Assembly (NCBI GenBank): GCA_013362725.1
Contig: JABFVP010000369.1
Location: 1 to 13,455, forward strand
Source of the DNA: Cupriavidus sp.
GTDB lineage: Bacteria; Pseudomonadota; Gammaproteobacteria; Burkholderiales; Burkholderiaceae
Direction: 5' to 3'
Length of the DNA stretch: 13,455 bases
This document shows, piece after piece, positions 1 through 7,156 of the stretch; positions within the stretch are counted from its first letter, which is position 1; each line of letters begins with the position of its first letter. The notes under the pieces were generated by a model that made no database searches, was not told the origin of the DNA, and saw only the letters and a list, made by a program, of their open reading frames with translations. The translations under genes and the position numbers were made by a program.

Positions 1-1389
1 GATGGTGTGCGCCGACGGCTCGCCGATGCGCACCGGCTGGCGCACAGCCAGCAGGGCCGGGTCGCGGCGCTCGGGGTTCTTCGCGGGATCCCATTCCACC
101 AGCAGGTGCTCCGGGCCGCGGAACGAGGTGTTGGGCACATAGGTGAAGGTCTGCTCGGCGAGCCGCATATGCGGCAGCCGGCGCGTCAGCTCCTCCAGGA
201 ACACCTGCATCTCCATGCGTGCCAGGTTCTTGCCCATGCACTGGTGCGAGCCGTAGCCGAAGGTCAGCTGCTCGCTGGCGTTGTCGCGGCGGATGTCGAA
301 CAGGTCGGCATCGGCGAAATGGCGCTCGTCATGGTTGGCCGACGAGGTCACGATCAGCAGCTTGCTGCCCGCCGGCAGGCGGATGCCTCCCACCTCGGCG
401 TCGCGCATCACCAGCCGCCGCCACGCCGCCACCGAGCCGTTATGGCGCAGGCATTCCTCGACTGCGTTGGGGATCAGCGCGGGATCTTCGCAGAGTTCGC
501 GCCAGGCGTCGGGATGCTGCAGCAACAGCTTGATGGCGTTGGCCGAGGCGTTGGCGGTGGTCTCGTGCGCGGCGACGATGCCGGCCATCATCATCGAATG
601 CAGGTAGGAGTCGGTCACCACCTCGGGCAGCTCCTTCTGCTTGCGCAGCCCGTACTGCATCCAGCCGGGGCCCGACGGGTCCTCGCGCATCTTGTCGAGG
701 ATGCGGCCGGCCAGCTGCCAGAAGTTGCCGACTGCATGCGCCACCGCCACCTGTTCTTCCGGTTTCGGCCGGCCCCAGGTGTTGACGGTATGGGCAATGG
801 AGTACTGGCGCAGCAGGTCCATGTCCTCTTCAGGAACGCCGAGGAAATGCAGCGCCACCGTCAGCGGCACCTCCCACAGCATCTGGTCGACCAGGTCGGC
901 GCGGCCATCGTCGATAAAGCGGTCGACATACTCGCGCGTCAGGCGTCGCACCAGCGGCTCGTGGTGGGCCAGTTCGGCAGGCGTGAACGGCGCCATCAGC
1001 GCGCGCCGGCGCGGCATGTGGGCAGGCTCGTCCTCGTTGACCAGGGTGCGGTTCATGGCGTAGCCGTAGCTGGCCAGCACGGCGTTGGCCTCGTCGCCGG
1101 TGGGGGTGATCTTTTCCAGCGCGATCGACGGGCTGAAGGTCAGGTTGTCGCGGAAGATGGCCTTGATGTCGTCGTAGCGCGTGACCACCCAGTAGCCCAG
1201 CCGCGGGCTGTAGAACACCGGCTCCTGCTCGCGCGACCAGCGCACGTATTCGGGCGGGTCCTGCTGGTAGCCGTCGCCGAAGGGGTCGAACTGCGCCGCG
1301 TCGTGGCTGACCGGGCAGCCGTTGGGCGCGGCGAGGGTGCTGTGGTCGATCGGGCAGCCGCTCGCGGTGCCGGGGGAGGGGAGGGTCAT
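1..1389 (-). CDS. Cytochrome P450, CYP116B-type (C-terminal side cut by window edge)
   Basis: Heme-thiolate monooxygenase. The 463 visible residues cover a complete P450 domain: an N-terminal CP-x-D / CPVS double motif, the I-helix AG-x-x-AAHETT (H275, E276, T277, T278), the ExxR pair E312/R315, and the heme motif FGYGSHQCMG with the ligand Cys384. The text closely resembles the self-sufficient P450s of the CYP116B family (P450-RhF type) as I recall them. In that family the heme domain is fused to an FMN reductase and a 2Fe-2S ferredoxin. The frame is still open past the P450 domain at base 1, in what would be the linker, so a fusion is expected but not seen. The start at 1389 is supported by an AGGAG site (1398-1402) 8 nt upstream. 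A terminator and a palindrome separate it from the binding-protein gene upstream, so it may have its own promoter or depend on read-through. The substrate is unknown. Confidence 0.93.
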   Translation of the reverse strand, partial: MTLPSPGTASGCPIDHSTLAAPNGCPVSHDAAQFDPFGDGYQQDPPEYVRWSREQEPVFYSPRLGYWVVTRYDDIKAIFRDNLTFSPSIALEKITPTGDEANAVLASYGYAMNRTLVNEDEPAHMPRRRALMAPFTPAELAHHEPLVRRLTREYVDRFIDDGRADLVDQMLWEVPLTVALHFLGVPEEDMDLLRQYSIAHTVNTWGRPKPEEQVAVAHAVGNFWQLAGRILDKMREDPSGPGWMQYGLRKQKELPEVVTDSYLHSMMMAGIVAAHETTANASANAIKLLLQHPDAWRELCEDPALIPNAVEECLRHNGSVAAWRRLVMRDAEVGGIRLPAGSKLLIVTSSANHDERHFADADLFDIRRDNASEQLTFGYGSHQCMGKNLARMEMQVFLEELTRRLPHMRLAEQTFTYVPNTSFRGPEHLLVEWDPAKNPERRDPALLAVRQPVRIGEPSAHTI

Positions 1390-1404
1390 GCTGCGTACTC
1401 CTGG

Positions 1405-1420
1405 CAGGCATCGATGCCTG
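1405..1420. promoter_or_regulatory. Perfect 16-bp palindrome in the P450 leader
   Basis: CAGGCATC/GATGCCTG is a perfect inverted repeat with no spacer. It begins 2 bp upstream of the AGGAG ribosome binding site of the P450 gene and lies just past the T-run of the preceding terminator. It could be an operator for a dimeric regulator, or a small leader hairpin (6-bp stem, TCGA loop) next to the ribosome binding site. No -10/-35 pair is obvious in the 86-bp gap. The symmetry is certain; the function is inferred. Confidence 0.4.
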
Positions 1421-1422
1421 GC

Positions 1423-1460
1423 AAAAAGCGCTGCCGTCCGGGCGCGCCGGACGGCCAGCG
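1423..1460 (-). terminator. Intrinsic terminator after the Bug-family gene
   Basis: On the minus strand, 15 bases after the binding-protein stop codon, a 9-bp GC-rich stem (1433-1441 with 1447-1455, loop 1442-1446) extends by four more pairs (1429-1432 with 1457-1460) around one bulged base. One base later come five T residues (1427 down to 1423). This is a classic Rho-independent layout, and it would reduce read-through from the binding-protein gene into the P450 gene. Confidence 0.7.
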
Positions 1461-1475
1461 GTGTTGCGGCCGGAC

Positions 1476-2471
1476 TCAGTTGTCCAGCGTGATCTTCAGG
1501 TCGCGGATCAGCCTGGTCCAGCGGCCGGATTCGCTGCGCAGCAGCTCGCTGAACTGCGCCGGCGTGTTGCCCACGGGCTCGACGCCAAAATCCACCAGTC
1601 GCTTGTTGATCGCCGGTTCGCGGATGGCCGCGACCACGTCCTTGTTCAGCGTGTTGATCACCTCCGGCGGCGTGCCGGCCGGCACCACCATGCCCACCAG
1701 CGCGGCGGCTTCGACGCGCGGATAGCCGAGTTCGGCGAAGGTCGGCACGTCGGGCAGCTGCGGCAGGCGGGTGGCATTGGCCACGGCCAGCGGGCGCACC
1801 TTGCCGCCCTTGATGAACCCGGCGCCGGCGGCGTAGTCCACCATCATCGCGGCGACCTGGCCGGCGGCCACGTCGGACAGCGCCGGCGCGGCGCCGCGGT
1901 ACGGCGCATGGGTCATCGGCAGGCCGGCTTCCACCTTCAGCAGTTCCATCGCCAGGTGGTGCGGGCTGCCCGCGCCGGCCGAGCCGTAGTTGATGCCGCC
2001 CTGCGTGGCCTTGGCCTGTGCGATGAAATCCTTGGCCGTCTTGGCGGGGCTGGCCGCGCCTACCACCAGGATCATCGGGAAGCGGCCCAGCAGCGTTACC
2101 GGGGCCAGGTCCTTGGCGGGATGGTAGGACAGCGACTTGTACAGCACGGGATTGAACACCAGCGTGCCGTTGTCGGCCGACAGCACGGTATAGCCGTCGG
2201 CGGCCGCACGCGCGGTCTCGGCCGCGCCGATCGCGGTATTGCCGCCGGGCTTGTTGTCCACTACCACCGGTTGCCCGACCTTGGCTGACAGCCCCTGGCC
2301 GATGGTGCGGGCCAGGAAGTCGGACCCGCCGCCGGCGGCGTAAGGGACGATCCAGCGGATCGGCTTGGCTGGATAGGGTTCGGCGGCGTGGGAAATGCTC
2401 GCGGCCAGCATCGGCAGGGCCAGCGCGCCGATGGCAAGGCGCGCGACAAGGGCAAGGCGGGGGCGGGGCAT
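1476..2471 (-). CDS. Bug-family (TctC-like) periplasmic solute-binding protein
   Basis: 331-residue extracytoplasmic binding protein of the tripartite tricarboxylate transporter receptor (Bug) family, which is greatly expanded in Bordetella and Cupriavidus. Residues 1-30 form a signal peptide (Arg-rich start, hydrophobic segment, SHAA cleavage region), then comes the family opening YPAKPIRWIVPYAAGGGSD with its two-loop carboxylate-binding region. The PGGNTAIGAAE, NYGSAGAGSPHHLA, HAPYRGAAPAL and PDVPTFAELGYP segments are typical of the family. No TctA/TctB membrane partners are in the window, which is common for orphan Bug genes. The start is supported by AGGAG about 8-10 nt upstream. It is divergent from the IclR gene. 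The ligand cannot be read from the sequence; the adjacent P450 and IclR suggest an organic or aromatic acid (inference). Confidence 0.93.
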   Translation of the reverse strand: MPRPRLALVARLAIGALALPMLAASISHAAEPYPAKPIRWIVPYAAGGGSDFLARTIGQGLSAKVGQPVVVDNKPGGNTAIGAAETARAAADGYTVLSADNGTLVFNPVLYKSLSYHPAKDLAPVTLLGRFPMILVVGAASPAKTAKDFIAQAKATQGGINYGSAGAGSPHHLAMELLKVEAGLPMTHAPYRGAAPALSDVAAGQVAAMMVDYAAGAGFIKGGKVRPLAVANATRLPQLPDVPTFAELGYPRVEAAALVGMVVPAGTPPEVINTLNKDVVAAIREPAINKRLVDFGVEPVGNTPAQFSELLRSESGRWTRLIRDLKITLDN

Positions 2472-2494
2472 GTTTTTTGTCTCCTGAAGGATAG

Positions 2495-2512
2495 ACCGGG
2501 TCCTGGCCCGGT
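2495..2512 (-). other. Leader hairpin before the Bug-family gene
   Basis: ACCGGG (2495-2500) and CCCGGT (2507-2512) form a perfect 6-bp stem with a 6-base loop, in the expected 5' untranslated region of the binding-protein gene and 23 bases upstream of its start. There is no T-run, so it is not a terminator. It may stabilise the mRNA or be incidental in this GC-rich DNA. Confidence 0.35.
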
Positions 2513-2520
2513 GTTCATTT

Positions 2521-2547
2521 TGCGTAAATCATATACGCATTGCGTAA
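2521..2547. promoter_or_regulatory. Probable operator in the IclR / Bug divergent gap (three TGCGTA half-sites)
   Basis: An AT-richer island holds TGCGTA (2521-2526), its inverted copy TACGCA (2534-2539), and a third direct copy TGCGTA (2541-2546). The first two make a near-perfect 19-bp palindrome (2521-2539) with one mismatched pair around a single central base. The last two make a second palindrome with a 1-base centre. Half-sites 1 and 3 are 20 bp apart, about two helical turns. The site overlaps the best -10 box for the binding-protein gene. IclR-family proteins usually bind such palindromes in the gap next to their own gene, so the neighbouring IclR protein is the likely ligand (inference). 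Confidence 0.6.
2528..2533 (-). promoter_or_regulatory. Candidate -10 box for the Bug-family gene
   Basis: Read on the minus strand this is TATGAT, five of six matches to TATAAT. It lies inside the palindromic operator about 57 bases upstream of the start codon. The corresponding -35 region is poor (TTCAAT at a 16-base spacing, three of six), which fits a promoter that needs an activator or is tightly controlled. Confidence 0.35.
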
Positions 2548-2639
2548 CGATTGAATGCGGGTTAACCTTGAACCGCACGGTGTGGCATCGTCCGTTGTCG
2601 CCGTGAACACCCCGCATACGTCGCGTAGCTCCGTCCACC

Positions 2640-3485
2640 ATGCCCCGATCCAAAGCTCCTGCATCCGCACCTGAAACCGCCACGGAAGCCGCCACGCCCC
2701 GCACCCGGGAACGACGCCAGCGCGTGCAGTCGGCCGTCACCGGCATGGCCGTATTGAAGGGCCTGGCGCGCCTGGGCGGACGCGCCAGCCTGACGGCACT
2801 GGCCGCGCAGATCGACGAAAGCCCGGCCAAGGTCCATCGCTATCTGGTCAGCCTGGTGGAAGAGAACCTGGTGGGGCAGGAGCCGGGCACGCAGCAGTAC
2901 CACCTTGGCTTCGAGGCATTGCAGATCGGCATGGCCGCAATGCGCCAGGCCGACCCGATCCGGCTCGCCGAGGCGTCGCTGGTGCGCCTGCGCGAGACCC
3001 TGGAGGTGACCTGTTTCGTCGCGGTGATGGGCAACAAGGGCCCGACCATCATGCGTTTCGAGGAACCCGGCCTGCCGGTGACGGTGAACGTGCGCGCGGG
3101 CTCGGTGATGCCGCTGCTGTGGTCCGCCACCGGGCGCGTGTTCCTGGGCCTGCTCGATGAAAAGGGGGTCCTGGCGCAGGCCAGGGAAGAGCTGGCGGCC
3201 GCCAGCCCGGCGCGGCTGGCGCAGCTCGATGCCAGCGACCCCATCGGCGCGTTGCGCCGCGCGGTGCAGGCCGATGACTGCGCCTGGGTGCGCGACACCA
3301 ACCTGACCGGCATCAGCGCGGTGGCCGCGCCGGTGCGCGACTACACCGGGCGCGTGTGCGCGGTGCTGACCGCGCTCGGGGCCACCGGCGGCTTCGACCC
3401 CGCCATAGACGGGCCCATCGGCAGCGCCGTGCGGCGCGAGGCGCGCACGGTCAGCGCGGCGCTGGGGTTCAAACCGGAGGGCTGA
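2640..3485 (+). CDS. IclR-family transcriptional regulator
   Basis: 281-residue regulator. After a Pro/Ala/Thr-rich tail (1-25), residues about 30-85 form the winged helix-turn-helix (QSAVTGMAVLKGLARLG, then LTALAAQIDESPAKVHRYLVSL as the recognition part). Residues about 110-275 form the IclR effector domain, with SATGRVFLG and ISAVAAPVRDYTGRVCAVLTALG typical of the ligand pocket region. No clear ribosome binding site precedes ATG 2640. The next in-frame ATG would remove part of the DNA-binding domain, so 2640 is kept. It is divergent from the Bug gene and converges with phnM, 4 bases apart. It most likely controls the binding-protein/P450 module rather than the phn genes, which have PhnF. 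The effector is unknown. Confidence 0.93.
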   Translation: MPRSKAPASAPETATEAATPRTRERRQRVQSAVTGMAVLKGLARLGGRASLTALAAQIDESPAKVHRYLVSLVEENLVGQEPGTQQYHLGFEALQIGMAAMRQADPIRLAEASLVRLRETLEVTCFVAVMGNKGPTIMRFEEPGLPVTVNVRAGSVMPLLWSATGRVFLGLLDEKGVLAQAREELAAASPARLAQLDASDPIGALRRAVQADDCAWVRDTNLTGISAVAAPVRDYTGRVCAVLTALGATGGFDPAIDGPIGSAVRREARTVSAALGFKPEG

Positions 3486-3489
3486 GCGG

Positions 3490-4716
3490 TCAGGCGGTCG
3501 CGTGTTCTCGTGCGGCACCCGGCCGGCGCGGCATGGCCGCATCGCCAGCCGGCCTCAGCGACGGATAACCCGCCGCAAACACCAGCCGCCCGCCCGACCA
3601 CGTGTGCGTGACCATCGGCTGGCCCGCCACCTCTGAAATCGCGATCACGTCGGCGCGCAGGCCCGGGGCCAGGCGGCCGCGGTCGGCCAGCTGGCAGGCA
3701 TCGGCGGGGTGGGCGGTGACCAGCGCCAGCGCCTGGTCCAGCGGCAGCCCGGCCTGGCGTCCGGCGGCGTACGCTGAGGCAATCAGCGTGGAGGGCTGGT
3801 AGTCCGAGCACAGGATGGTGCCGGCGCCGGCCCGGATCGCGTCGATGGCACGCATCGATCCGCTCTGACTCTTGCCGCGCAACACGTTGGGCGCGCCCAG
3901 GATGGTCGGCAGCGCACAGGCGCAGGCCGCCTGCGCGGTCTCCAGGTTGATCGGGAACTCGCTCATGCGCACGCCCAGCGCATGCATGGCGGCGATGCGC
4001 TCGGGCGAATCGTCGTCGTGGCTGGCGGTGGGAATGCCAAGCGCGTGCGCCGCCGCCACCAGCCGGTCGACGCGCTCGTGCGCGCCGTCCAGCGCTGCGG
4101 CCTTCTGGCGCGCGGCTTCGGCGGCGGCGTCGCGGCTCATGCCGTGGTTGCCCATCATGTAGGCCAGGTAGGCGTCCAGGGTCTTGAACTGCCCCTGGCC
4201 GGGCGAGTGGTCCATCACCGAAAGCAGGTCGACCACGCCTTCGGCCATCAGCGCTTGCAGCACCGGCACGGCGCCGGCGTCGGTGACCTCGTAGCGGCAG
4301 TGGATGCGGTTGTCGACCAGGCTGTGCGGCCGGTAGGCGGCGATCGTGCGCACCACCGTGGCCGCGGTGTCGACGTTGCGCACGCCGAACTGGTTGCCGG
4401 CGAACGACAGCGCGTGATAGGGCGTGGTGATGCCGGCCGCGGCGTTGCGGCGGTCGACCTGCGCCACGGCGAAGTCCAGCGGGAACAGCACGCTGGCGCG
4501 TGGCTCCACCTCTTTCTCGATGGCGTCGCAATGCACGTCCACCAAGCCCGGCATCACGGTGTGGCCATGCAGTTCGACCACAGTGGCATGCGCTGGCACG
4601 GCTGCGGGTGCCGGCTCGATCGCCGCGATGCGGCCATCCTCGAGCAGCAGTGCGCTGTCGTGCAGCACGCGGTCCGGCAGCACCAGGGTGGCGTGGGTCA
4701 GGTAGGTCGCGGGCAT
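3490..4716 (-). CDS. phnM: PhnM, alpha-D-ribose 1-methylphosphonate 5-triphosphate diphosphatase
   Basis: Amidohydrolase-fold metal enzyme that removes pyrophosphate from the ribose-1-phosphonate triphosphate made by the PhnGHI complex, producing the substrate of PhnJ. Visible motifs in 408 residues: the metal-binding MPGLVDVHCD (H62, D64), the MDHSPGQGQF segment diagnostic of PhnM, SHDDDS, GAPNVLRGKSQSG, and a late SDYQPS aspartate. The segment after H-x-D reads AIEKEVEPR rather than the NLDKFFTPR I recall from E. coli PhnM, so it belongs to a different PhnM clade. It is about 30 residues longer than the E. coli protein, mostly in a C-terminal tail (PRRPGAAREHATA). It is last in the phnG-M operon, 27 bases after phnL, with GGAG 6 nt before its ATG. 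Confidence 0.96.
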   Translation of the reverse strand: MPATYLTHATLVLPDRVLHDSALLLEDGRIAAIEPAPAAVPAHATVVELHGHTVMPGLVDVHCDAIEKEVEPRASVLFPLDFAVAQVDRRNAAAGITTPYHALSFAGNQFGVRNVDTAATVVRTIAAYRPHSLVDNRIHCRYEVTDAGAVPVLQALMAEGVVDLLSVMDHSPGQGQFKTLDAYLAYMMGNHGMSRDAAAEAARQKAAALDGAHERVDRLVAAAHALGIPTASHDDDSPERIAAMHALGVRMSEFPINLETAQAACACALPTILGAPNVLRGKSQSGSMRAIDAIRAGAGTILCSDYQPSTLIASAYAAGRQAGLPLDQALALVTAHPADACQLADRGRLAPGLRADVIAISEVAGQPMVTHTWSGGRLVFAAGYPSLRPAGDAAMPRRPGAAREHATA

Positions 4717-4743
4717 GTCTGGCTCCGTTCGGGGCGGTTCGGT

Positions 4744-5475
4744 TCAGGCGAGGGCGGTAGCGGTGGCGGGGTGGAGCGGCAGCAGGCGCGTCGCGACGGC
4801 ATCGCGCACGGCTTCGTCGTGGAAGATGCCGATCAGCGCGCGGCCTTCGGCCAGCGCTGCGCGGATCAGCGCGACCACCACGGCGCGGTTGTCGGCGTCC
4901 AGCGAGGCGGTGGGCTCGTCCAGCAGCAGGATCGGATGGCCGCCGATCAGGCCGCGCGCGATATTGACGCGCTGCTGCTCGCCACCGGAAAAGGTCGCGG
5001 GCGGCAGGTCCCACAGCCGGCGCGGCAAGTTCAGCCGCGCCAGCAGTTCGGCCGCGCGGGCGCGCGCCTCGTCGTCGCCGGCGCCGCGCTGCCGCAGCGG
5101 ATCGGCCACCACGTCGAGCGCGCCTACGCGCGGGATCGCGCGCAGGAACTGGCTGACATAGCCGATCACGTCGCGGCGCAGCTGCAGCACGCGCTGCTCG
5201 CTGGCCTGGCCCAGCTCGATCCACGGTGCGCCGTCGGCACTGGGATCGCGCAGCCGGATGCTGCCCTCGGTGGCAAGGTAGTTGCCGTACAGGCAGCGCA
5301 GCAGCGTGCTCTTGCCAGTGCCGGACGGCCCCGACAGGACCAGGCATTCGCCGCGCGCGGCATCGAAATCGATCGCGCGCAACACCGGCAGGCGGATGCC
5401 GCCCTGGTTGTGCAACGTAAACATCTTGCCAAGGCCGCGCACCTCGACCAGCTTCTGTGGTTGTTCTGCGTGCAT
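4744..5475 (-). CDS. phnL: PhnL, C-P lyase ABC-type ATPase
   Basis: 243-residue ABC ATPase of the C-P lyase system, needed for phosphonate use and known to bind the core complex on top of PhnK. It is not a membrane transporter component. Visible: Walker A GPSGTGKST (49-57), Q-loop VSQF (107-110), signature SGGEQQR (163-169), Walker B ILLLDEP (182-188), and the switch histidine in IFHDE. The open frame extends far upstream over phnK, but ATG 5475 is chosen. It gives the family length, it has AGGGG 8 nt upstream, and it starts 5 bases after the phnK stop. The ribosome binding site overlaps the end of phnK, so translation is probably coupled. Confidence 0.96.
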   Translation of the reverse strand: MHAEQPQKLVEVRGLGKMFTLHNQGGIRLPVLRAIDFDAARGECLVLSGPSGTGKSTLLRCLYGNYLATEGSIRLRDPSADGAPWIELGQASEQRVLQLRRDVIGYVSQFLRAIPRVGALDVVADPLRQRGAGDDEARARAAELLARLNLPRRLWDLPPATFSGGEQQRVNIARGLIGGHPILLLDEPTASLDADNRAVVVALIRAALAEGRALIGIFHDEAVRDAVATRLLPLHPATATALA

Positions 5476-5480
5476 CGTGC

Positions 5481-6257
5481 CTACCCCTGCAGGATGGAAG
5501 AAACCAGCAATTGCGTGTACGGATGCTGGGGATCGTCGAGGATCTGGTCGGTCAGGCCCTGCTCGACCACGCGCCCGCCCTGCATCACCAGGGTGCGGTG
5601 CGCCAGCAGCCTGGCCACGGCCAGGTCGTGCGTGACCAGCACCGCGGCCAGGTCCAGGTCCGACACCAGGCGGCGCAGCAGGTCCAGCAGGCGCGCCTGC
5701 ACCGACACATCGAGCGACGCGGTGGGCTCGTCCATGAACACCAGGCGCGGATGCGTGACCAGATTGCGCGCGATCTGCAGCCGCTGCTGCATGCCACCGG
5801 AAAAGGTGGCGGGCACATCGTCCAGTCGCGCCAGGTCGATCTCCATCTTTTCCAGCCAGTTGCCGGCGACTTGGCGCAGGTTGCCGTAGTGGCGCTCGCC
5901 CACGGCCATCAGCCGCTCGGCGATATTGGCACCGGCGCTGACCTGCATGCGCAGGCCGTCGCGCGCGTGCTGCCGCACGAAGCCCCAGTCGGTGCGCGCC
6001 AGCAGCCGCAAGCGCGCGCTGGACAAAGTGGCCAGGTCGGTCAGGCCGGACTCGCGCATGGCGTAGCTGACCGTGCCGCGCTGCGCCGGCGCCTGCATCG
6101 ACAGCGCCTGCAGCAGCGTGCTCTTGCCGGAGCCCGACTCGCCCACCACGCACAGCACTTCGCCCGGATACAGGTCGAAGCTGACGTCATGGCAGCCGTG
6201 CAGGCCGTCCCAGGTGCGCGTCAGGTTGCGCACCGACAGCAGCGGGGCGGCGCTCAT
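5481..6257 (-). CDS. phnK: PhnK, C-P lyase ABC-type ATPase
   Basis: 258-residue ABC ATPase that docks on PhnJ in the C-P lyase core complex. Motifs: Walker A GESGSGKST (39-47), signature SGGMQQR (153-159), Walker B LVFMDEP (172-178), and the switch histidine in VLVTHD. The C-terminal DDPQHPYTQLLVSS resembles the OppD/DppD-type ATPases, as in all PhnK proteins. The start ATG 6257 overlaps the phnJ stop in an ATGA, has GGAGG 6 nt upstream, and gives the normal length (E. coli about 252). The longer open frame upstream is the shadow of phnJ. Confidence 0.97.
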   Translation of the reverse strand: MSAAPLLSVRNLTRTWDGLHGCHDVSFDLYPGEVLCVVGESGSGKSTLLQALSMQAPAQRGTVSYAMRESGLTDLATLSSARLRLLARTDWGFVRQHARDGLRMQVSAGANIAERLMAVGERHYGNLRQVAGNWLEKMEIDLARLDDVPATFSGGMQQRLQIARNLVTHPRLVFMDEPTASLDVSVQARLLDLLRRLVSDLDLAAVLVTHDLAVARLLAHRTLVMQGGRVVEQGLTDQILDDPQHPYTQLLVSSILQG

Positions 6258-7156
6258 TGCGCACCTCCGGCAGCGCTCTCGACGGCTTGTGCGGCCTGGC
6301 GCCCGGCGCAGTACTCGGTATCCGAGCACACGAAGCGGCGCGTGCCGGCGTCGTCGGTGATGATCTCGTCCAGGTAGCTGTCGGTGGCGCCGCACTGCGC
6401 GCAGCAGTTGGACCACGACTCCACGGTGAAGGGGTGGTCGGCAAAGTCCAGGCTCTTGACCGCGGTGTAGGGCGGCACCGCATAGACGCGCTTTTCGCGG
6501 CCCGCGCCGAACAGCATCAGCGCCGGGCTGCGGTCCAGCTTGGGGTTGTCGAACTTGGGGATCGGCGAAGGCCGCATCATGTAGCGCTGGTTGACGATCA
6601 CGGGGTAGTCGTAGGTGGTGGCGATGTGGCCGTGGCGGGCGATGTCCTCGTACAGCTTGACGTGCATCGCGCCGTATTCCGCCAGCGCATGCATGGTGCG
6701 GGTCTCGCCTTCGCTCGGCTCGAGCCAGCGCAGCGGCTCCGGGATCGGCACCTGGAACACCACGGTCTGGCCCGCGCGCAGCGGCGTTTCCGGAATCCGG
6801 TGGCGGGTCTGGATGATGCTGGCCGCGGTGGTGCGCTCGGTGGTCGGCACGCCGGTGACGCGGGCGAAGAAGCGGCGGATATTGATGGCGTTGGTGGTGT
6901 CGTCCGAGCCCTGGTCGATCACCTTGAGCACGTCGTCCTTGCCGATGATCGCGGCCGTGACCTGGATGCCGCCGGTGCCCCAGCCGTATGGCAGCGGCAT
7001 CTCGCGGCTGCCGAACGGAACCTGGTAGCCCGGGATCGCCACCGCCTTGAGCAGGGCGCGGCGCAGCATGCGCTTGGTCGATTCGTCGAGATAGCCGAAG
7101 TTGTAGTGCTCGTCGCGGGCGATGCCCGAAGCCATGGTAGTGTCGGCGGCGCTCAT
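6254..7156 (-). CDS. phnJ: PhnJ, carbon-phosphorus lyase (radical SAM enzyme)
   Basis: The enzyme that breaks the C-P bond of ribose-1-phosphonate 5-phosphate, releasing the alkane and the 5-phosphoribosyl 1,2-cyclic phosphate. The 300 residues include AIPGYQVPFGSREMPLPYGWGTGG in register with E. coli. G43 corresponds to the radical-bearing Gly32. The cysteines C252-x2-C255-x21-C277-x5-C283 match the E. coli Cys241/244/266/272 pattern exactly, with one extra adjacent cysteine at 251. The protein has about 11 extra residues at the N-terminus and 8 at the C-terminus compared with E. coli. ATG 7156 overlaps the phnI stop (ATGA), with AGGAG 8 nt upstream; an internal ATG at residue 8 is less well placed. 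It forms the core complex with PhnG, PhnH and PhnI. Confidence 0.98.
   Translation of the reverse strand: MSAADTTMASGIARDEHYNFGYLDESTKRMLRRALLKAVAIPGYQVPFGSREMPLPYGWGTGGIQVTAAIIGKDDVLKVIDQGSDDTTNAINIRRFFARVTGVPTTERTTAASIIQTRHRIPETPLRAGQTVVFQVPIPEPLRWLEPSEGETRTMHALAEYGAMHVKLYEDIARHGHIATTYDYPVIVNQRYMMRPSPIPKFDNPKLDRSPALMLFGAGREKRVYAVPPYTAVKSLDFADHPFTVESWSNCCAQCGATDSYLDEIITDDAGTRRFVCSDTEYCAGRQAAQAVESAAGGAQ

Noticed and set aside
7..1725. Long plus-strand open frame (572 codons) across the P450 and Bug genes
   Set aside because: It lies antisense to two well-recognised genes, crosses both and their gap, and its Arg/His/Gln/Gly-rich text has no family motif. Such frames are a by-product of high GC codon use.
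3482..3493. Small palindrome CTGA-GCGG-TCAG between the IclR gene and phnM
   Set aside because: It arises from two convergent TGA stop codons; the stem is only 4 bp with no T-run, so it is not supported as a terminator.
3341..5347. Minus-strand open frame of 668 codons
   Set aside because: It overlaps phnM and phnL out of frame and is extremely Arg/Ala/Pro-rich with no domain.
3982..5889. Plus-strand open frame of 635 codons over phnM, phnL and phnK
   Set aside because: It is antisense to three clear phn genes and has no recognisable domain; it is a GC-bias shadow.
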